Assembly: GCA_943789205.1 (NCBI GenBank)
Contig: CALSTG010000001.1
Coordinates: 1,044,435 to 1,108,434 of the forward strand
Length of the DNA stretch: 64,000 nt
Origin: an uncultured Flavobacteriales bacterium
GTDB lineage: Bacteria; Bacteroidota; Bacteroidia; Flavobacteriales_D; Crocinitomicaceae
Direction: 5' to 3'
Positions 28,452 to 36,695 of the stretch are shown piece after piece (the stretch's first letter is position 1; each line of letters opens with the position of its first letter). Position numbers and translations under genes: made by a program. Below the pieces are notes generated by a model, which saw nothing but the letters and a program-made list of their open reading frames with translations, was not told the origin of the DNA and made no database searches.

Positions 28452-28805
28452 ATGAATAATAACTTTCCTACACCCGAAGATTTTGTTTCACAAAAAACAG
28501 AAGAAAATTTAAGGGAATTGTTAAATGAAGTGAATTCTAAGGCTATGTTTGATATTAAATCAGATATGCATATAGCATATCTAAATCAAACACTTGAAAA
28601 TTTTATAATTAACTTAAAAGAAACATACAGTAATCAAAAACAAGTTTATGAAATGAGTGGCAACACTTTTGTCTCAAGATTACAATTTTATGGATTTATT
28701 AACAGAGTTGTTGACAATATATATCCAGAATTTAATCCAAACTGGAATAGTCAAAAAAAGTATTCAAAATATCGTGACCCAGACAATGAGCTTTTAATGT
28801 ATTAG
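28452..28805 (+). CDS. Small hypothetical protein (cassette 2)
   Basis: I do not recognise this 117-residue, probably cytoplasmic protein. It is rich in Asn, Glu and Lys, predicted mainly helical, with no signal peptide or membrane segment; the central part SDMHIAYLNQTLENFIINLK looks amphipathic. It is the only gene of a 512-bp cassette and has about 95 bases of leader after the cassette boundary, longer than in cassette 1. A toxin or antitoxin role would be typical of cassettes, but nothing in the sequence shows it. Confidence 0.65.
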   Translation: MNNNFPTPEDFVSQKTEENLRELLNEVNSKAMFDIKSDMHIAYLNQTLENFIINLKETYSNQKQVYEMSGNTFVSRLQFYGFINRVVDNIYPEFNPNWNSQKKYSKYRDPDNELLMY

Positions 28806-28819
28806 TTATTAATAAAATT

Positions 28820-28875
28820 TACTATAACAAAACCTAAACTGCATTATAACGCAGTTTAGCCAGAACGTTGGCGGT
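28820..28875 (+). other. attC-like site 2
   Basis: The box TACTATAAC is the reverse complement of the left end of cassette 2 (GTTATAGTA). The stem is CTAAACTGC/GCAGTTTAG with an 8-base loop, and the site ends GAACG|TTGGCGG. The loop and right arm differ from site 1, while the stem is conserved. Confidence 0.82.
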
Positions 28876-28935
28876 AATTAAATTAAACCTTAGATGATTT
28901 TAAAAGTCTAAGAAGAAAATTTAAAAGAGTAAATT

Positions 28936-29928
28936 ATGATGAAACAGATTTTTACAACTTTACTAATTATGGTTTCTTTGATATCATGTGATAAAGATGA
29001 TAATAACATAATTACACCGGAAACCTCAGCTCCAACAGTGAAGTTAAATACTACCTATGAAGTAACTATTACGGAAGACATCACGTACGCTGAAGGACTT
29101 AGTCATGATAGTTGGAACAGTGCCAATACCTCTGTAGTTCCTTTATTAATGGACTCTTACATTCCAGACAATGATTTACAAAATCGCCCTTTACTAATGT
29201 TAATTCATGGTGGAGCATTTTATGGTGGTTCAAAACAACAGGAAGCATTAGTGGATATGGCAAATTATTACGCTTCTAGAGGCTTTGTTGTATTTTCAAT
29301 TGACTACAGGCTTAACGCCCATAAGGGAACGATTCCTCAAGAATGGATTGATGCCACTTCTGATGTTGCCCCTGCAAATCTCGACCAACTTTATGCAATG
29401 TACCCTGCTCACAGAGATGCTAAAGCTGCTTTAAGGTGGATTATAGCAAATGCCGATAATTTCCACATAAATAAAGATTATATCACTGTAGGTGGTGGTT
29501 CTGCAGGAGCAATTACATCTATTGGGCTTGGTGTATCAGAATTAGGTGATTATAAAGATGAAATAAGTTTAAGTGAAGATAATACCCTATCAACAACCAA
29601 TCTTTCTCAAACCTATGAAGTACAAACAATTTTAGACTTTTGGGGCTCCAATGTATCTGTAGAAATACTGGAGTTAATTTATGGACACCAAAGATTTGAC
29701 TCAAATGACCCAGCATTGTTTATAGCTCATGGCACAGAAGACCCTACCGTACCTTTTAGTAGTGCTGAAGATTTAAAAACTATATGTGAAACAAATGAAA
29801 TCGATTTCGTTTATTATCCATTAGAAGGCAGAGGTCATGGTCCCTGGGGTGCTACTGTGAATGGAAAAAGCTTATCAGATTTATCTTTTGATTTTATAGT
29901 GGACAACCAAGATTTGAATGTCGAATAA
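28936..29928 (+). CDS. Lipoprotein alpha/beta-hydrolase, carboxylesterase type (cassette 3)
   Basis: The 330-residue product has a lipoprotein signal (about 1-17, lipobox SLISC). It then has an esterase/lipase fold with oxyanion motif HGGAFYGG near residue 91, nucleophile motif GGGSAGAI near residue 188 and the catalytic His region GRGHGPWG near residue 298. It therefore hydrolyses esters at the cell envelope; substrate unknown. Two ATGs are adjacent (28936 and 28939); either could be used. It is carried on a cassette whose terminal site differs from the others, so it may have come from another array. Confidence 0.87.
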   Translation: MMKQIFTTLLIMVSLISCDKDDNNIITPETSAPTVKLNTTYEVTITEDITYAEGLSHDSWNSANTSVVPLLMDSYIPDNDLQNRPLLMLIHGGAFYGGSKQQEALVDMANYYASRGFVVFSIDYRLNAHKGTIPQEWIDATSDVAPANLDQLYAMYPAHRDAKAALRWIIANADNFHINKDYITVGGGSAGAITSIGLGVSELGDYKDEISLSEDNTLSTTNLSQTYEVQTILDFWGSNVSVEILELIYGHQRFDSNDPALFIAHGTEDPTVPFSSAEDLKTICETNEIDFVYYPLEGRGHGPWGATVNGKSLSDLSFDFIVDNQDLNVE

Positions 29929-29932
29929 AAAC

Positions 29933-30016
29933 TACCGCCAACACGCGGTAAATAAAGCATAGGCTTGCCGCAGGCGCAACACAAGCCAACGCTTCATACC
30001 GCCATCCGTTATAAAC
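29933..30016 (+). other. attC-like site 3 (long type)
   Basis: The box TACCGCCAAC is the reverse complement of the left end of cassette 3 (GTTGGCGGTA), a 10-base match. The site is about 30 bases longer than its neighbours, with nested stem segments GCGGT/ACCGC, AAGC/GCTT and GGCTTG/CAAGCC, mismatches between them, and the end CATCCG|TTATAAAC. This interrupted-stem layout resembles long integron attC sites. Confidence 0.82.
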
Positions 30017-30017
30017 A

Positions 30018-31358
30018 ATGAACATAACCAGAGACTTCATATACAATATAATCTTCATAGCCATAATCTCGATTTACGGAATAGAAGTATGTCCTCATGT
30101 CTCAAAACTTGGGCTTACTTTAACTGGCTTAAGCTTTTTATTAGTCGTATTACCTTTATTCATTGCTCGAATACTGATTTCTAAAAGAAACAATAATAAC
30201 TACAGACAGTTCATAATTGACTTCAGCTACTTTGCTATTGTAGGGACTTTCGTAGGACTTTTCAACTACATTTATAGAGATTACCCAATAGAGAGTGCAT
30301 TAAAGATAATTGTTGGGGCGCTTTCTTTGGGCACTCTGAACGCAATTATATACTCTTTAGAAGCTCCTTTTCTAAAAACAATAAACAGGTTTTCTTTCAC
30401 CAGCAGAATATCATTGTTTTTGTCGTTGATTTTAATCTTAATTGGTGGAGTTTGGATTCTTTTAGTAAAGCAAAATCTAAACTTATTTGATGAAGTTCAA
30501 AACGGATCCATGATAGATTTGGTCACGAGCATAACAATTGAAACCTTATTTGTTATCACCATTCTAATCTCTTACTTGTTTCGAATAATCTATTTGTATA
30601 AAAAGAATTTGCAAGCTGGCATAAAGGGCCAAATCGCAAGTCTTAAAGAAGTTCGAAGAGATAATTTAAACGTAACTATTTCTAGATTCTCAAATGACGA
30701 ATTCTCAATTATTGGCGATGAGGTAAACGACATGATATCTCGCCTTAAGTACGGTCAAAAAATAAAAGATGGTTTTGAAAAAGTAACAGGTAAAAATGTT
30801 GGCACGAATCTTATTGAACGAATTTCAGAACGTGATTTCTCATCAGAACAAAAAGAAATGACCGTCCTATTTACAGACATAAAAGGTTTCACCACTTTGT
30901 GCGAAAACTCTGAACCTAAACAATTTGTGATTGATTTGAACCAGCATTTTGAATTAATGGTGAGCATAATTCGTGAACTTGATGGAAATGTAAACAAATT
31001 TATAGGAGATGCAATTCTAGTATATTTTGAAGGAAATAACTCTTGCACTCGAGCTACTGTAGCTGCTCATAAAATGATTGAAAAATCGAATTTCAATATC
31101 GGGGTTGGCATAAGTCATGGTGAATTAATGGCAGGGCTAATCGGTTGTGAAGAACGACTCGAGTATTCTATCATAGGAAGCGTTGTGAACAAGGCGGCTA
31201 GATTAGAATCAGCAACCAGAACCTTAGATTCTGATCTTGTTATTTGTGATTCCACTGCAATGAAGCTAATGGCCAAGGAGTTTAAAACTTTTGAGAATAC
31301 TAAAATACGTTTGAAAGGATTTGAAGAGAATGAAACCGTATATTTTAAAAGTTTATAA
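30018..31358 (+). CDS. Membrane class III adenylate/guanylate cyclase, second copy (cassette 4)
   Basis: The protein is identical over all 446 residues to the cassette 1 cyclase, and the DNA also appears identical from the cassette boundary (TT at 30009) to the G at 31398. Both cassettes are 1390 bp. Sequence outside the boundaries differs completely, so the repeat unit is exactly one cassette. Domain layout and catalytic residues are as in copy 1. Two intact copies could raise dosage, or show recent cassette excision and re-insertion; an assembly duplication is less likely because the flanks are distinct. Confidence 0.9.
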   Translation: MNITRDFIYNIIFIAIISIYGIEVCPHVSKLGLTLTGLSFLLVVLPLFIARILISKRNNNNYRQFIIDFSYFAIVGTFVGLFNYIYRDYPIESALKIIVGALSLGTLNAIIYSLEAPFLKTINRFSFTSRISLFLSLILILIGGVWILLVKQNLNLFDEVQNGSMIDLVTSITIETLFVITILISYLFRIIYLYKKNLQAGIKGQIASLKEVRRDNLNVTISRFSNDEFSIIGDEVNDMISRLKYGQKIKDGFEKVTGKNVGTNLIERISERDFSSEQKEMTVLFTDIKGFTTLCENSEPKQFVIDLNQHFELMVSIIRELDGNVNKFIGDAILVYFEGNNSCTRATVAAHKMIEKSNFNIGVGISHGELMAGLIGCEERLEYSIIGSVVNKAARLESATRTLDSDLVICDSTAMKLMAKEFKTFENTKIRLKGFEENETVYFKSL

Positions 31359-31404
31359 CAAAACCTAAACTGCATTGAAACCCAGTTTAGCTAAAACGTT
31401 GGCA
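31351..31404 (+). other. attC-like site 4
   Basis: Same as site 1 (box GTTTATAAC, stem CTAAACTG/CAGTTTAG) up to AAACG, then joins TTGGCATC of cassette 5. The change of sequence exactly after G marks the crossover point. Confidence 0.82.
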
Positions 31405-31427
31405 TCAATAAACAAAATGAACATTAA

Positions 31428-31958
31428 ATGATAAGTAAGGTGTTATTAGTGGTATTGCTAACGACAATAAGTCTCATGTCGTTTTCTCAGAAGCAAGAAG
31501 AAATTATCGATACAAGACCATTGAATAATATTAATATTAACCTCTTAGGTGATGCTTCAAGAGTTTCGATAAATTACGAGAGACAATTTTTAGTCAGTAC
31601 AACTTTTAATTTAACAAGTAAATTAGGATTAGGATATAATCAAGAATATCAGTTGTGCCTTGGCGGAGGATGCGGTCCACCAGATAAATACTTCACCCTG
31701 CCACATCACATCACAGGTAATTTAGGAAAAGGGCGTCATTTCTTTGAATTTGGATTTGGAGGCACATTCCTGACAGGAAATAAAACCTTGTTCTATTATA
31801 TTTACCCAACAATTGGATACAGAATTTCACCGCTCAAGTCAAAAAAAATTAATTTCAGAATATTTGGGCAAGTACCGCTGTATAAATTTGACAGATTGGA
31901 TCAATTAAATGATTTCATATTTTTACCCTTTGGTTTAAGTATGGGCATGAGTTTTTAA
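31428..31958 (+). CDS. Small exported protein, probable outer-membrane beta-barrel (cassette 5)
   Basis: I cannot assign a family. The 176-residue product has a signal peptide (about 1-21, ending LMSFSQ) and alternating aromatic/hydrophobic strands such as HFFEFGFGGTFL and TLFYYIYPTIGYRI, ending in GLSMGMSF with a C-terminal Phe, as outer-membrane barrels do. A CLGGGCGPP segment near residue 72 may be a disulfide loop. It is the last cassette of array 1. Confidence 0.7.
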   Translation: MISKVLLVVLLTTISLMSFSQKQEEIIDTRPLNNININLLGDASRVSINYERQFLVSTTFNLTSKLGLGYNQEYQLCLGGGCGPPDKYFTLPHHITGNLGKGRHFFEFGFGGTFLTGNKTLFYYIYPTIGYRISPLKSKKINFRIFGQVPLYKFDRLDQLNDFIFLPFGLSMGMSF

Positions 31959-31993
31959 CTAATTATAAAATAGAATTACAAATATAAAACTGC

Positions 31994-32045
31994 TGCCGAC
32001 AAAACCTAAACTGCATTGAAACCCAGTTTAGCTAAAACGTTAAAA
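31994..32045 (+). other. attC-like site 5, end of array 1
   Basis: The box TGCCGAC pairs with the left end of cassette 5 (GTTGGCA) at 6 of 7 positions; the mismatch would be a G-T pair when folded. The stem is CTAAACTG/CAGTTTAG and the end is AAACG|TTAAAACC. No matching downstream site exists, so this is the array's right edge. Confidence 0.78.
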
Positions 32046-32058
32046 CCAACACTCTAAA

Positions 32059-32586
32059 ATGACAAGAAAAATCATACTCCTTGCCCTGATTATACTGACT
32101 TTTCAATCATGTAAGATTGTTAAATATAAAGAAATATACACCATCTATCTCGTTCGTCACGCTGAAAAAGACCTCTCCTCGGGTGAGTTTGGAGATCCCG
32201 ACCTCACGGATTGTGGTACACAAAGGTCTGAACTGCTTCGTGATTTCTTGAGAGATGTGAAGCTGGATGCTATATACAGTACAGACTATGTACGAACAAA
32301 AAATACGGCCCTCCCAACAGCTCTCTCCAAGGAGCTAAAAATTCAAAAATACGGAGAGCGTGACCTTGAAGAATTTTCCAAAAAATTAATCGATGCCAAA
32401 CAAGATGCGCTTGTCGTTGGACACAGTAATACTACCGGAGTGTTAGCGGGCTTACTAACAGACACAGAAATTGGTGCCTTTGATTTAGATATTTATGACC
32501 GCATTTATCAAGTCGTGATTTTTAAGAAAAAAAGAAAGCTACAATTACTTCACAGCGTTTTTAACTGCAATAGTGTTACAAATTAG
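32059..32586 (+). CDS. SixA-like histidine phosphatase family lipoprotein
   Basis: The 175-residue protein has a short hydrophobic N terminus with a lipobox-like FQSC near residue 18, so it may be membrane-anchored. It then has a small histidine-phosphatase core: phosphohistidine motif YLVRHAEKD near residue 31, a conserved YSTDYVRTKNTA segment with the second Arg near residue 77, and VVGHSN near residue 120 for the second His. The substrate is unknown. It starts directly after array 1 and has no terminal attC-like site, so I take it as resident chromosome, not a cassette. Confidence 0.85.
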   Translation: MTRKIILLALIILTFQSCKIVKYKEIYTIYLVRHAEKDLSSGEFGDPDLTDCGTQRSELLRDFLRDVKLDAIYSTDYVRTKNTALPTALSKELKIQKYGERDLEEFSKKLIDAKQDALVVGHSNTTGVLAGLLTDTEIGAFDLDIYDRIYQVVIFKKKRKLQLLHSVFNCNSVTN

Positions 32587-32678
32587 AACTGCTAATTAAA
32601 TAAGCAACGAAGTGAATTTAACGACGTTAGTGATGTAGAAGTAACGCCTTTACAATTAACATTTGTAACTTGTAGGTC

Positions 32679-32686
32679 TAATTTTG
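32679..32686 (+). promoter_or_regulatory. Candidate -7 box of the GWD-like secreted protein gene
   Basis: TAATTTTG matches TAnnTTTG, 27 bases upstream of the ATG at 32714. A TTTG lies 13 bases further upstream, closer than the usual spacing, so the -33 element is uncertain. Confidence 0.4.
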
Positions 32687-32713
32687 TAGATACCAAACTA
32701 AATATATTAAACG

Positions 32714-35700
32714 ATGAAACACCTTTTACTCATCTTTTCTGTCATTTTTTCAATACATCTTTCATTCGCGCAGAATGTTCCCATTGATAACTATTCAGTA
32801 AATAACTTGGGCCAAGTTCAGCTCTCTATTCAAGGGCAAACGGGTAAATACTATATACTTCATGCGCAACACAGCCCTACGTTTAATTGGGCCGTTTCCT
32901 TAACTATGGGGGTGAACGGAACTATGGTAATTTCGGAATCTTCTGCTGCGTATCCTATTGAAAATTATACAATTACTGAGCACGACATCGCAAATCCGGA
33001 TGATTATGATGGAGATGGAGTCGATGACATAACCGAGTTTAATAACATGCCTACCGATGCGCCTATAAATTTTGCGCCTCCAATTAATTTTATTGATGGA
33101 GCAACGTCAATACCTGATGCTGAAACCTTTATGGATTTAGCAACAATCAATAATGTAGGTTGGGCGCCATTTCTTGATGACCAGCTTTATGTGAAATTTG
33201 GTATTCTAAATAGAGACACCCCCGAACCCCAAGTATACTTCATTAATAGCAATACCTATGTCATTCATGCCAGCTTTTGGAATGGGATTGGAGCAAACGT
33301 CAGTGGAGATGATGGCTCTGGAGAAATTGTTTTTAATCCTAACGTAATTACTCCAGAAGGGGTGATTGGGACCTATTCGTTTAATTTTTCTTTTGGAGAT
33401 GCTTATAATTTCGAAGAGACACAAAGAACGTATGAGCTTCTTGTAGCGAACATGCCGTTTCTCCAAAATAATATGAATCACTTCATCGGTGCGAATAGCG
33501 AAAACAATCACCTTAACAATTATGCAAGTGAATTTGAAGGGTCAAGAATAGAAGTCGCATTGGAATCTGATGTTTTTGCTGAAATCAACTATATTCCTTT
33601 TCACGAGGCTGAAGGATATGGTTTTTTCAAGCATATGACGGATCTAAACGAAACTCCAGGAAGTAGAGATATTGTGCTTTACGATGCCTTACCAAACTCT
33701 TTACCTCGAGTTGGGGGTATTATAACTTCTGTTATACAAACACCTTTATCTCATGTTAATCTAAGAGCGATTCAGGACAATGTTCCCAACGCCTATATCG
33801 CAAATCCTTTATCCATTGATACGATTGCCAACTTATTAGGCAGCTATATCTATTATAAAGTTGAAAATGAAACCTTCCAAATACGAGAAGCCACGCTAGA
33901 CGAGGTTAACGAATGGTATGAAGCCCTGCGACCAACAGAGCCTCAAATACCTGTTCGGGACTTAAGTATTACAGATATTAAACCTTTAGACTCTATTGAA
34001 TTCGATATGTCCACAGCATTCGGTGCAAAGTGTTCTAATGTTGCCACGATGAGAACGTTCGGGTTCCCAGAGGGGACCATCCCTGATGGTTTCGGAATTC
34101 CGTTTTACTATTATCATGAATTTATGCTCTTCAACAACTTTTATGAAGAGGCTCAAGTAATGATTGATAACCCAACATTCCAGAACGATATCAATTTTAG
34201 AATAGAGAGACTAAAGGATTTTAGAAAAGATATTAAAGACGCGCCTATGCCACAGTGGATCATGGATGATTTACAAGCTATGCATGATGACTTCCCTGAA
34301 GGAACGGCTGTAAGATGCAGGTCAAGTACGAATAATGAAGATTTACCAGGTTTTAGTGGTGCTGGTTTATATACCTCAAAAACACAACATTTAGATGAGG
34401 GACATATCTCTAAATCCATCAAACAGGTTTATGCCAGTATGTGGAATTTCAGAGCCTATGAGGAACGAGACTTTTACCGCGTCGACCACTTTATGGCGGC
34501 TATGGGTGTGCTTTGTCACCCAAATTTCCAAGAAGAAAAGTCAAATGGTGTTGGTATCAGTATTGATCCTATATATGATACAGAAGGCACCTTTTATTTA
34601 AATACTCAAGTCGGAGAATCTCTCATAACAAACCCAGACCCCAATTCAGTTCCTGAAGAAATCTTATTATATGAAGACCCAAATCAAGGTGGGGGTTATC
34701 TTGTTCTTAGACTCTCTAATTTAGTGAACCCAGGAGAGCTCGTTATGGATGTTGAATACCTCGACCAAATGAGAGAATATTTATCCGTTATTCATGATGA
34801 ATTTGCTGTTCTTTATGATGTTGTTGGAGCTGAAGGGTTTGGAATGGATATCGAATACAAGGTTACCGCCCAAAATCAATTAGCTATTAAGCAAGCTAGA
34901 CCGTGGGTTTCTTTCTGGGCGGATATCAATGGTGATTATGACTTGGGTGTTACGGCCATCGATCCACAACCTTCGTCTGACCTCGGAAGCAACGAACTTG
35001 TCTCAGCAACCATTGCCAATCAAGGCTTAAATGACATGACTGATTTTGATGTAGAACTTATCGTGGACGGAGCGTCCATAGAAACAATTTCTGTATCGCA
35101 AACGATAGCGCCTTTTGAGGATGCGTCAATTGAATTTACAGTGCCTCAAGATTTTTCAGCTATTGGAGACTATGACGTCACGGCCATTGTGAGTCATGAG
35201 GATGATGAATACGGAAACAACGACACATTGAGTGTTGTTCTAAGCAAGGTATACGAATACAATGGAGCAATAGCAATCAGTGAACAAAATGTAGTTTGCG
35301 ATGGCATTGTGGAAATTAACGCCGTTATAACAAATGAGGGTGCAGCAACCATTACTGACGTACAGATTCAAGTTTTTGCTAATGGCTCCTTGGTAGATTT
35401 GGTCAACGCCACAGTTGAAATCCCTTACCTCGAGCAAGGAACAGTTGCAATAAGCATTGATAATAACTTAAACCCTGATAATAATAATATTACACTGAAC
35501 TTATTAAGTGTAAACAGTCAGCTAGACGGAGACTTAAGTAACAACTCTGCATCAACAATTACAAACTCAAATTCTAGTTATGATATTATTACATTCATAA
35601 TCAACCCGGACAACTATCCAGGTGAAACATCCTGGGAGTTCTTTGACGAAGGGACTGGCGAGATGATTTCTAGTGGGCAATTAGAAAATGGAAATCAGTA

Positions 35701-36649
35701 CGTTGAAGACATCTGTGTAAATTACAGCTCTTGCTTTTCTTTGTACTTCTATGATTCTTATGGAGACGGTATCTGTTGTGGTTATGGTATAGGCGACTTC
35801 TCGGTTTTAAATTCTTCAGGGCAACCACTTGTTGTAAACAATGGTGAGTTTGACTCTGAGGTCGTAGAGGTCTTTTGTCCCGATGGCTCTGGATGCAGTA
35901 TTGATGCTAGCGTAAACGTATATAATGCTTCTTCCGAAAATGTTTATGACGGCGTAATAACCATTAACACTAGTTCTGGTGTTGGTCCTTTTGAGTATAG
36001 TATAGATGGTGGTCAAACTTTTGTGAATTCCAATTCGTTCACAGACCTAGAGCCTGGAATTTATGTGGTGGTTGTGCAAGGGGCTTCTGGCATTTGTGAC
36101 TACGTTGAAAGCGTTACTATCGCGTATTGCGAATTTACTTCTGCAGACATCGTAGCAATCGATGCTTCATCTGTTGTATCAACAGATGGGTCTATTGAAA
36201 TCACGCCTACGTCTGGGCAAGGGCCATACATGTACAGTATTGATGGGGGGCAAAACTTTGAAACGACAAGCCTGTTTACAGACCTGCCTGTTGGTCCGTA
36301 TAATGTGGTCGTACAGGATGAATCAAATATTTGCAACTATGAGGAAGTTGTACCGATTGAAGTTGAGGCCGCTGGTCTTAATGATGCTGATTTAATAAAT
36401 GAGATTAAGTTATATCCGAACCCGACAAATAATGATTTTACAATCGCAATAGCATCTGCTTATGCGCTCACCGATGCTGTTGACATACAATTATACGATA
36501 ATATTGGTAGGGTCATTCAAACTGGGACAATCTCAAAAGATAGTACAGGTAAAATTAAAATGTCTTTAGGAGCTTGTGTTTCAGGAACATATTTTATTAA
36601 ATGCTTCAACAATTCATTTGAAAAACATTTTAAGGTCGTAAAGCTTTAG
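32714..36649 (+). CDS. Large secreted protein with PEP/pyruvate-dikinase-type (glucan-water-dikinase-like) domains and T9SS sorting domain
   Basis: The 1311-residue protein has a signal peptide (about 1-19) and an N-domain. A phosphohistidine swivel-like segment follows with TPLSHVNLRA near residue 343. A PPDK-type ATP-binding domain (about 430-725) has FGAKCSNVATM, RCRSSTNNEDLPGFSGAG near residue 534 and the closing IKQARPWV. The order swivel then ATP domain, and the SHVNLRA motif, resemble plant-type glucan water dikinase more than PEP synthase. After that come two CARDB-like Ig regions (about 745-960), a Cys-bearing domain, two SprB-like repeats (GPFEYSIDGGQTF and GPYMYSIDGGQNF) and a T9SS sorting domain (LYPNPTNN). 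An ATP-using fold outside the cell is puzzling; activity is not assured. Confidence 0.8.
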   Translation: MKHLLLIFSVIFSIHLSFAQNVPIDNYSVNNLGQVQLSIQGQTGKYYILHAQHSPTFNWAVSLTMGVNGTMVISESSAAYPIENYTITEHDIANPDDYDGDGVDDITEFNNMPTDAPINFAPPINFIDGATSIPDAETFMDLATINNVGWAPFLDDQLYVKFGILNRDTPEPQVYFINSNTYVIHASFWNGIGANVSGDDGSGEIVFNPNVITPEGVIGTYSFNFSFGDAYNFEETQRTYELLVANMPFLQNNMNHFIGANSENNHLNNYASEFEGSRIEVALESDVFAEINYIPFHEAEGYGFFKHMTDLNETPGSRDIVLYDALPNSLPRVGGIITSVIQTPLSHVNLRAIQDNVPNAYIANPLSIDTIANLLGSYIYYKVENETFQIREATLDEVNEWYEALRPTEPQIPVRDLSITDIKPLDSIEFDMSTAFGAKCSNVATMRTFGFPEGTIPDGFGIPFYYYHEFMLFNNFYEEAQVMIDNPTFQNDINFRIERLKDFRKDIKDAPMPQWIMDDLQAMHDDFPEGTAVRCRSSTNNEDLPGFSGAGLYTSKTQHLDEGHISKSIKQVYASMWNFRAYEERDFYRVDHFMAAMGVLCHPNFQEEKSNGVGISIDPIYDTEGTFYLNTQVGESLITNPDPNSVPEEILLYEDPNQGGGYLVLRLSNLVNPGELVMDVEYLDQMREYLSVIHDEFAVLYDVVGAEGFGMDIEYKVTAQNQLAIKQARPWVSFWADINGDYDLGVTAIDPQPSSDLGSNELVSATIANQGLNDMTDFDVELIVDGASIETISVSQTIAPFEDASIEFTVPQDFSAIGDYDVTAIVSHEDDEYGNNDTLSVVLSKVYEYNGAIAISEQNVVCDGIVEINAVITNEGAATITDVQIQVFANGSLVDLVNATVEIPYLEQGTVAISIDNNLNPDNNNITLNLLSVNSQLDGDLSNNSASTITNSNSSYDIITFIINPDNYPGETSWEFFDEGTGEMISSGQLENGNQYVEDICVNYSSCFSLYFYDSYGDGICCGYGIGDFSVLNSSGQPLVVNNGEFDSEVVEVFCPDGSGCSIDASVNVYNASSENVYDGVITINTSSGVGPFEYSIDGGQTFVNSNSFTDLEPGIYVVVVQGASGICDYVESVTIAYCEFTSADIVAIDASSVVSTDGSIEITPTSGQGPYMYSIDGGQNFETTSLFTDLPVGPYNVVVQDESNICNYEEVVPIEVEAAGLNDADLINEIKLYPNPTNNDFTIAIASAYALTDAVDIQLYDNIGRVIQTGTISKDSTGKIKMSLGACVSGTYFIKCFNNSFEKHFKVVKL

Positions 36650-36658
36650 AGTTATATA

Positions 36659-36695
36659 AACGGTTTTAATCCTACTTCCTTGGGTTAAAACCGTT
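36659..36695. terminator. Bidirectional terminator between convergent genes
   Basis: Arms AACGGTTTTAA (36659-36669) and TTAAAACCGTT (36685-36695) form an 11-bp perfect stem with a 15-base loop between the ends of two convergent genes. The right arm reaches the stop codon of the minus-strand gene. Confidence 0.7.

Larger units (their letters stand above)
26966..32039 (+). mobile_element. Integron-like array 1: five gene cassettes
   Basis: The cassettes are 26966-28355, 28356-28867, 28868-30008, 30009-31398 and 31399-32039, all with one plus-strand gene and a terminal attC-like hairpin ending in G|TT. For each, the first bases are the reverse complement of the box that opens its own terminal site: 9 of 9, 9 of 9, 10 of 10, 9 of 9 and 6 of 7 positions. 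This is the signature of integron cassettes: the R'' box of a cassette pairs with the box formed at its own left end. Sites 1, 2, 4 and 5 share the stem CTAAACTG/CAGTTTAG; site 3 has a longer, unrelated stem. Nothing like an attC follows 32039, so the chromosome resumes with the phosphatase gene. Confidence 0.85.

Noticed and set aside
32040..32586. Histidine phosphatase gene as a sixth cassette
   Set aside because: No box complementary to its left flank (GTTAAAACC) and no hairpin is found downstream.
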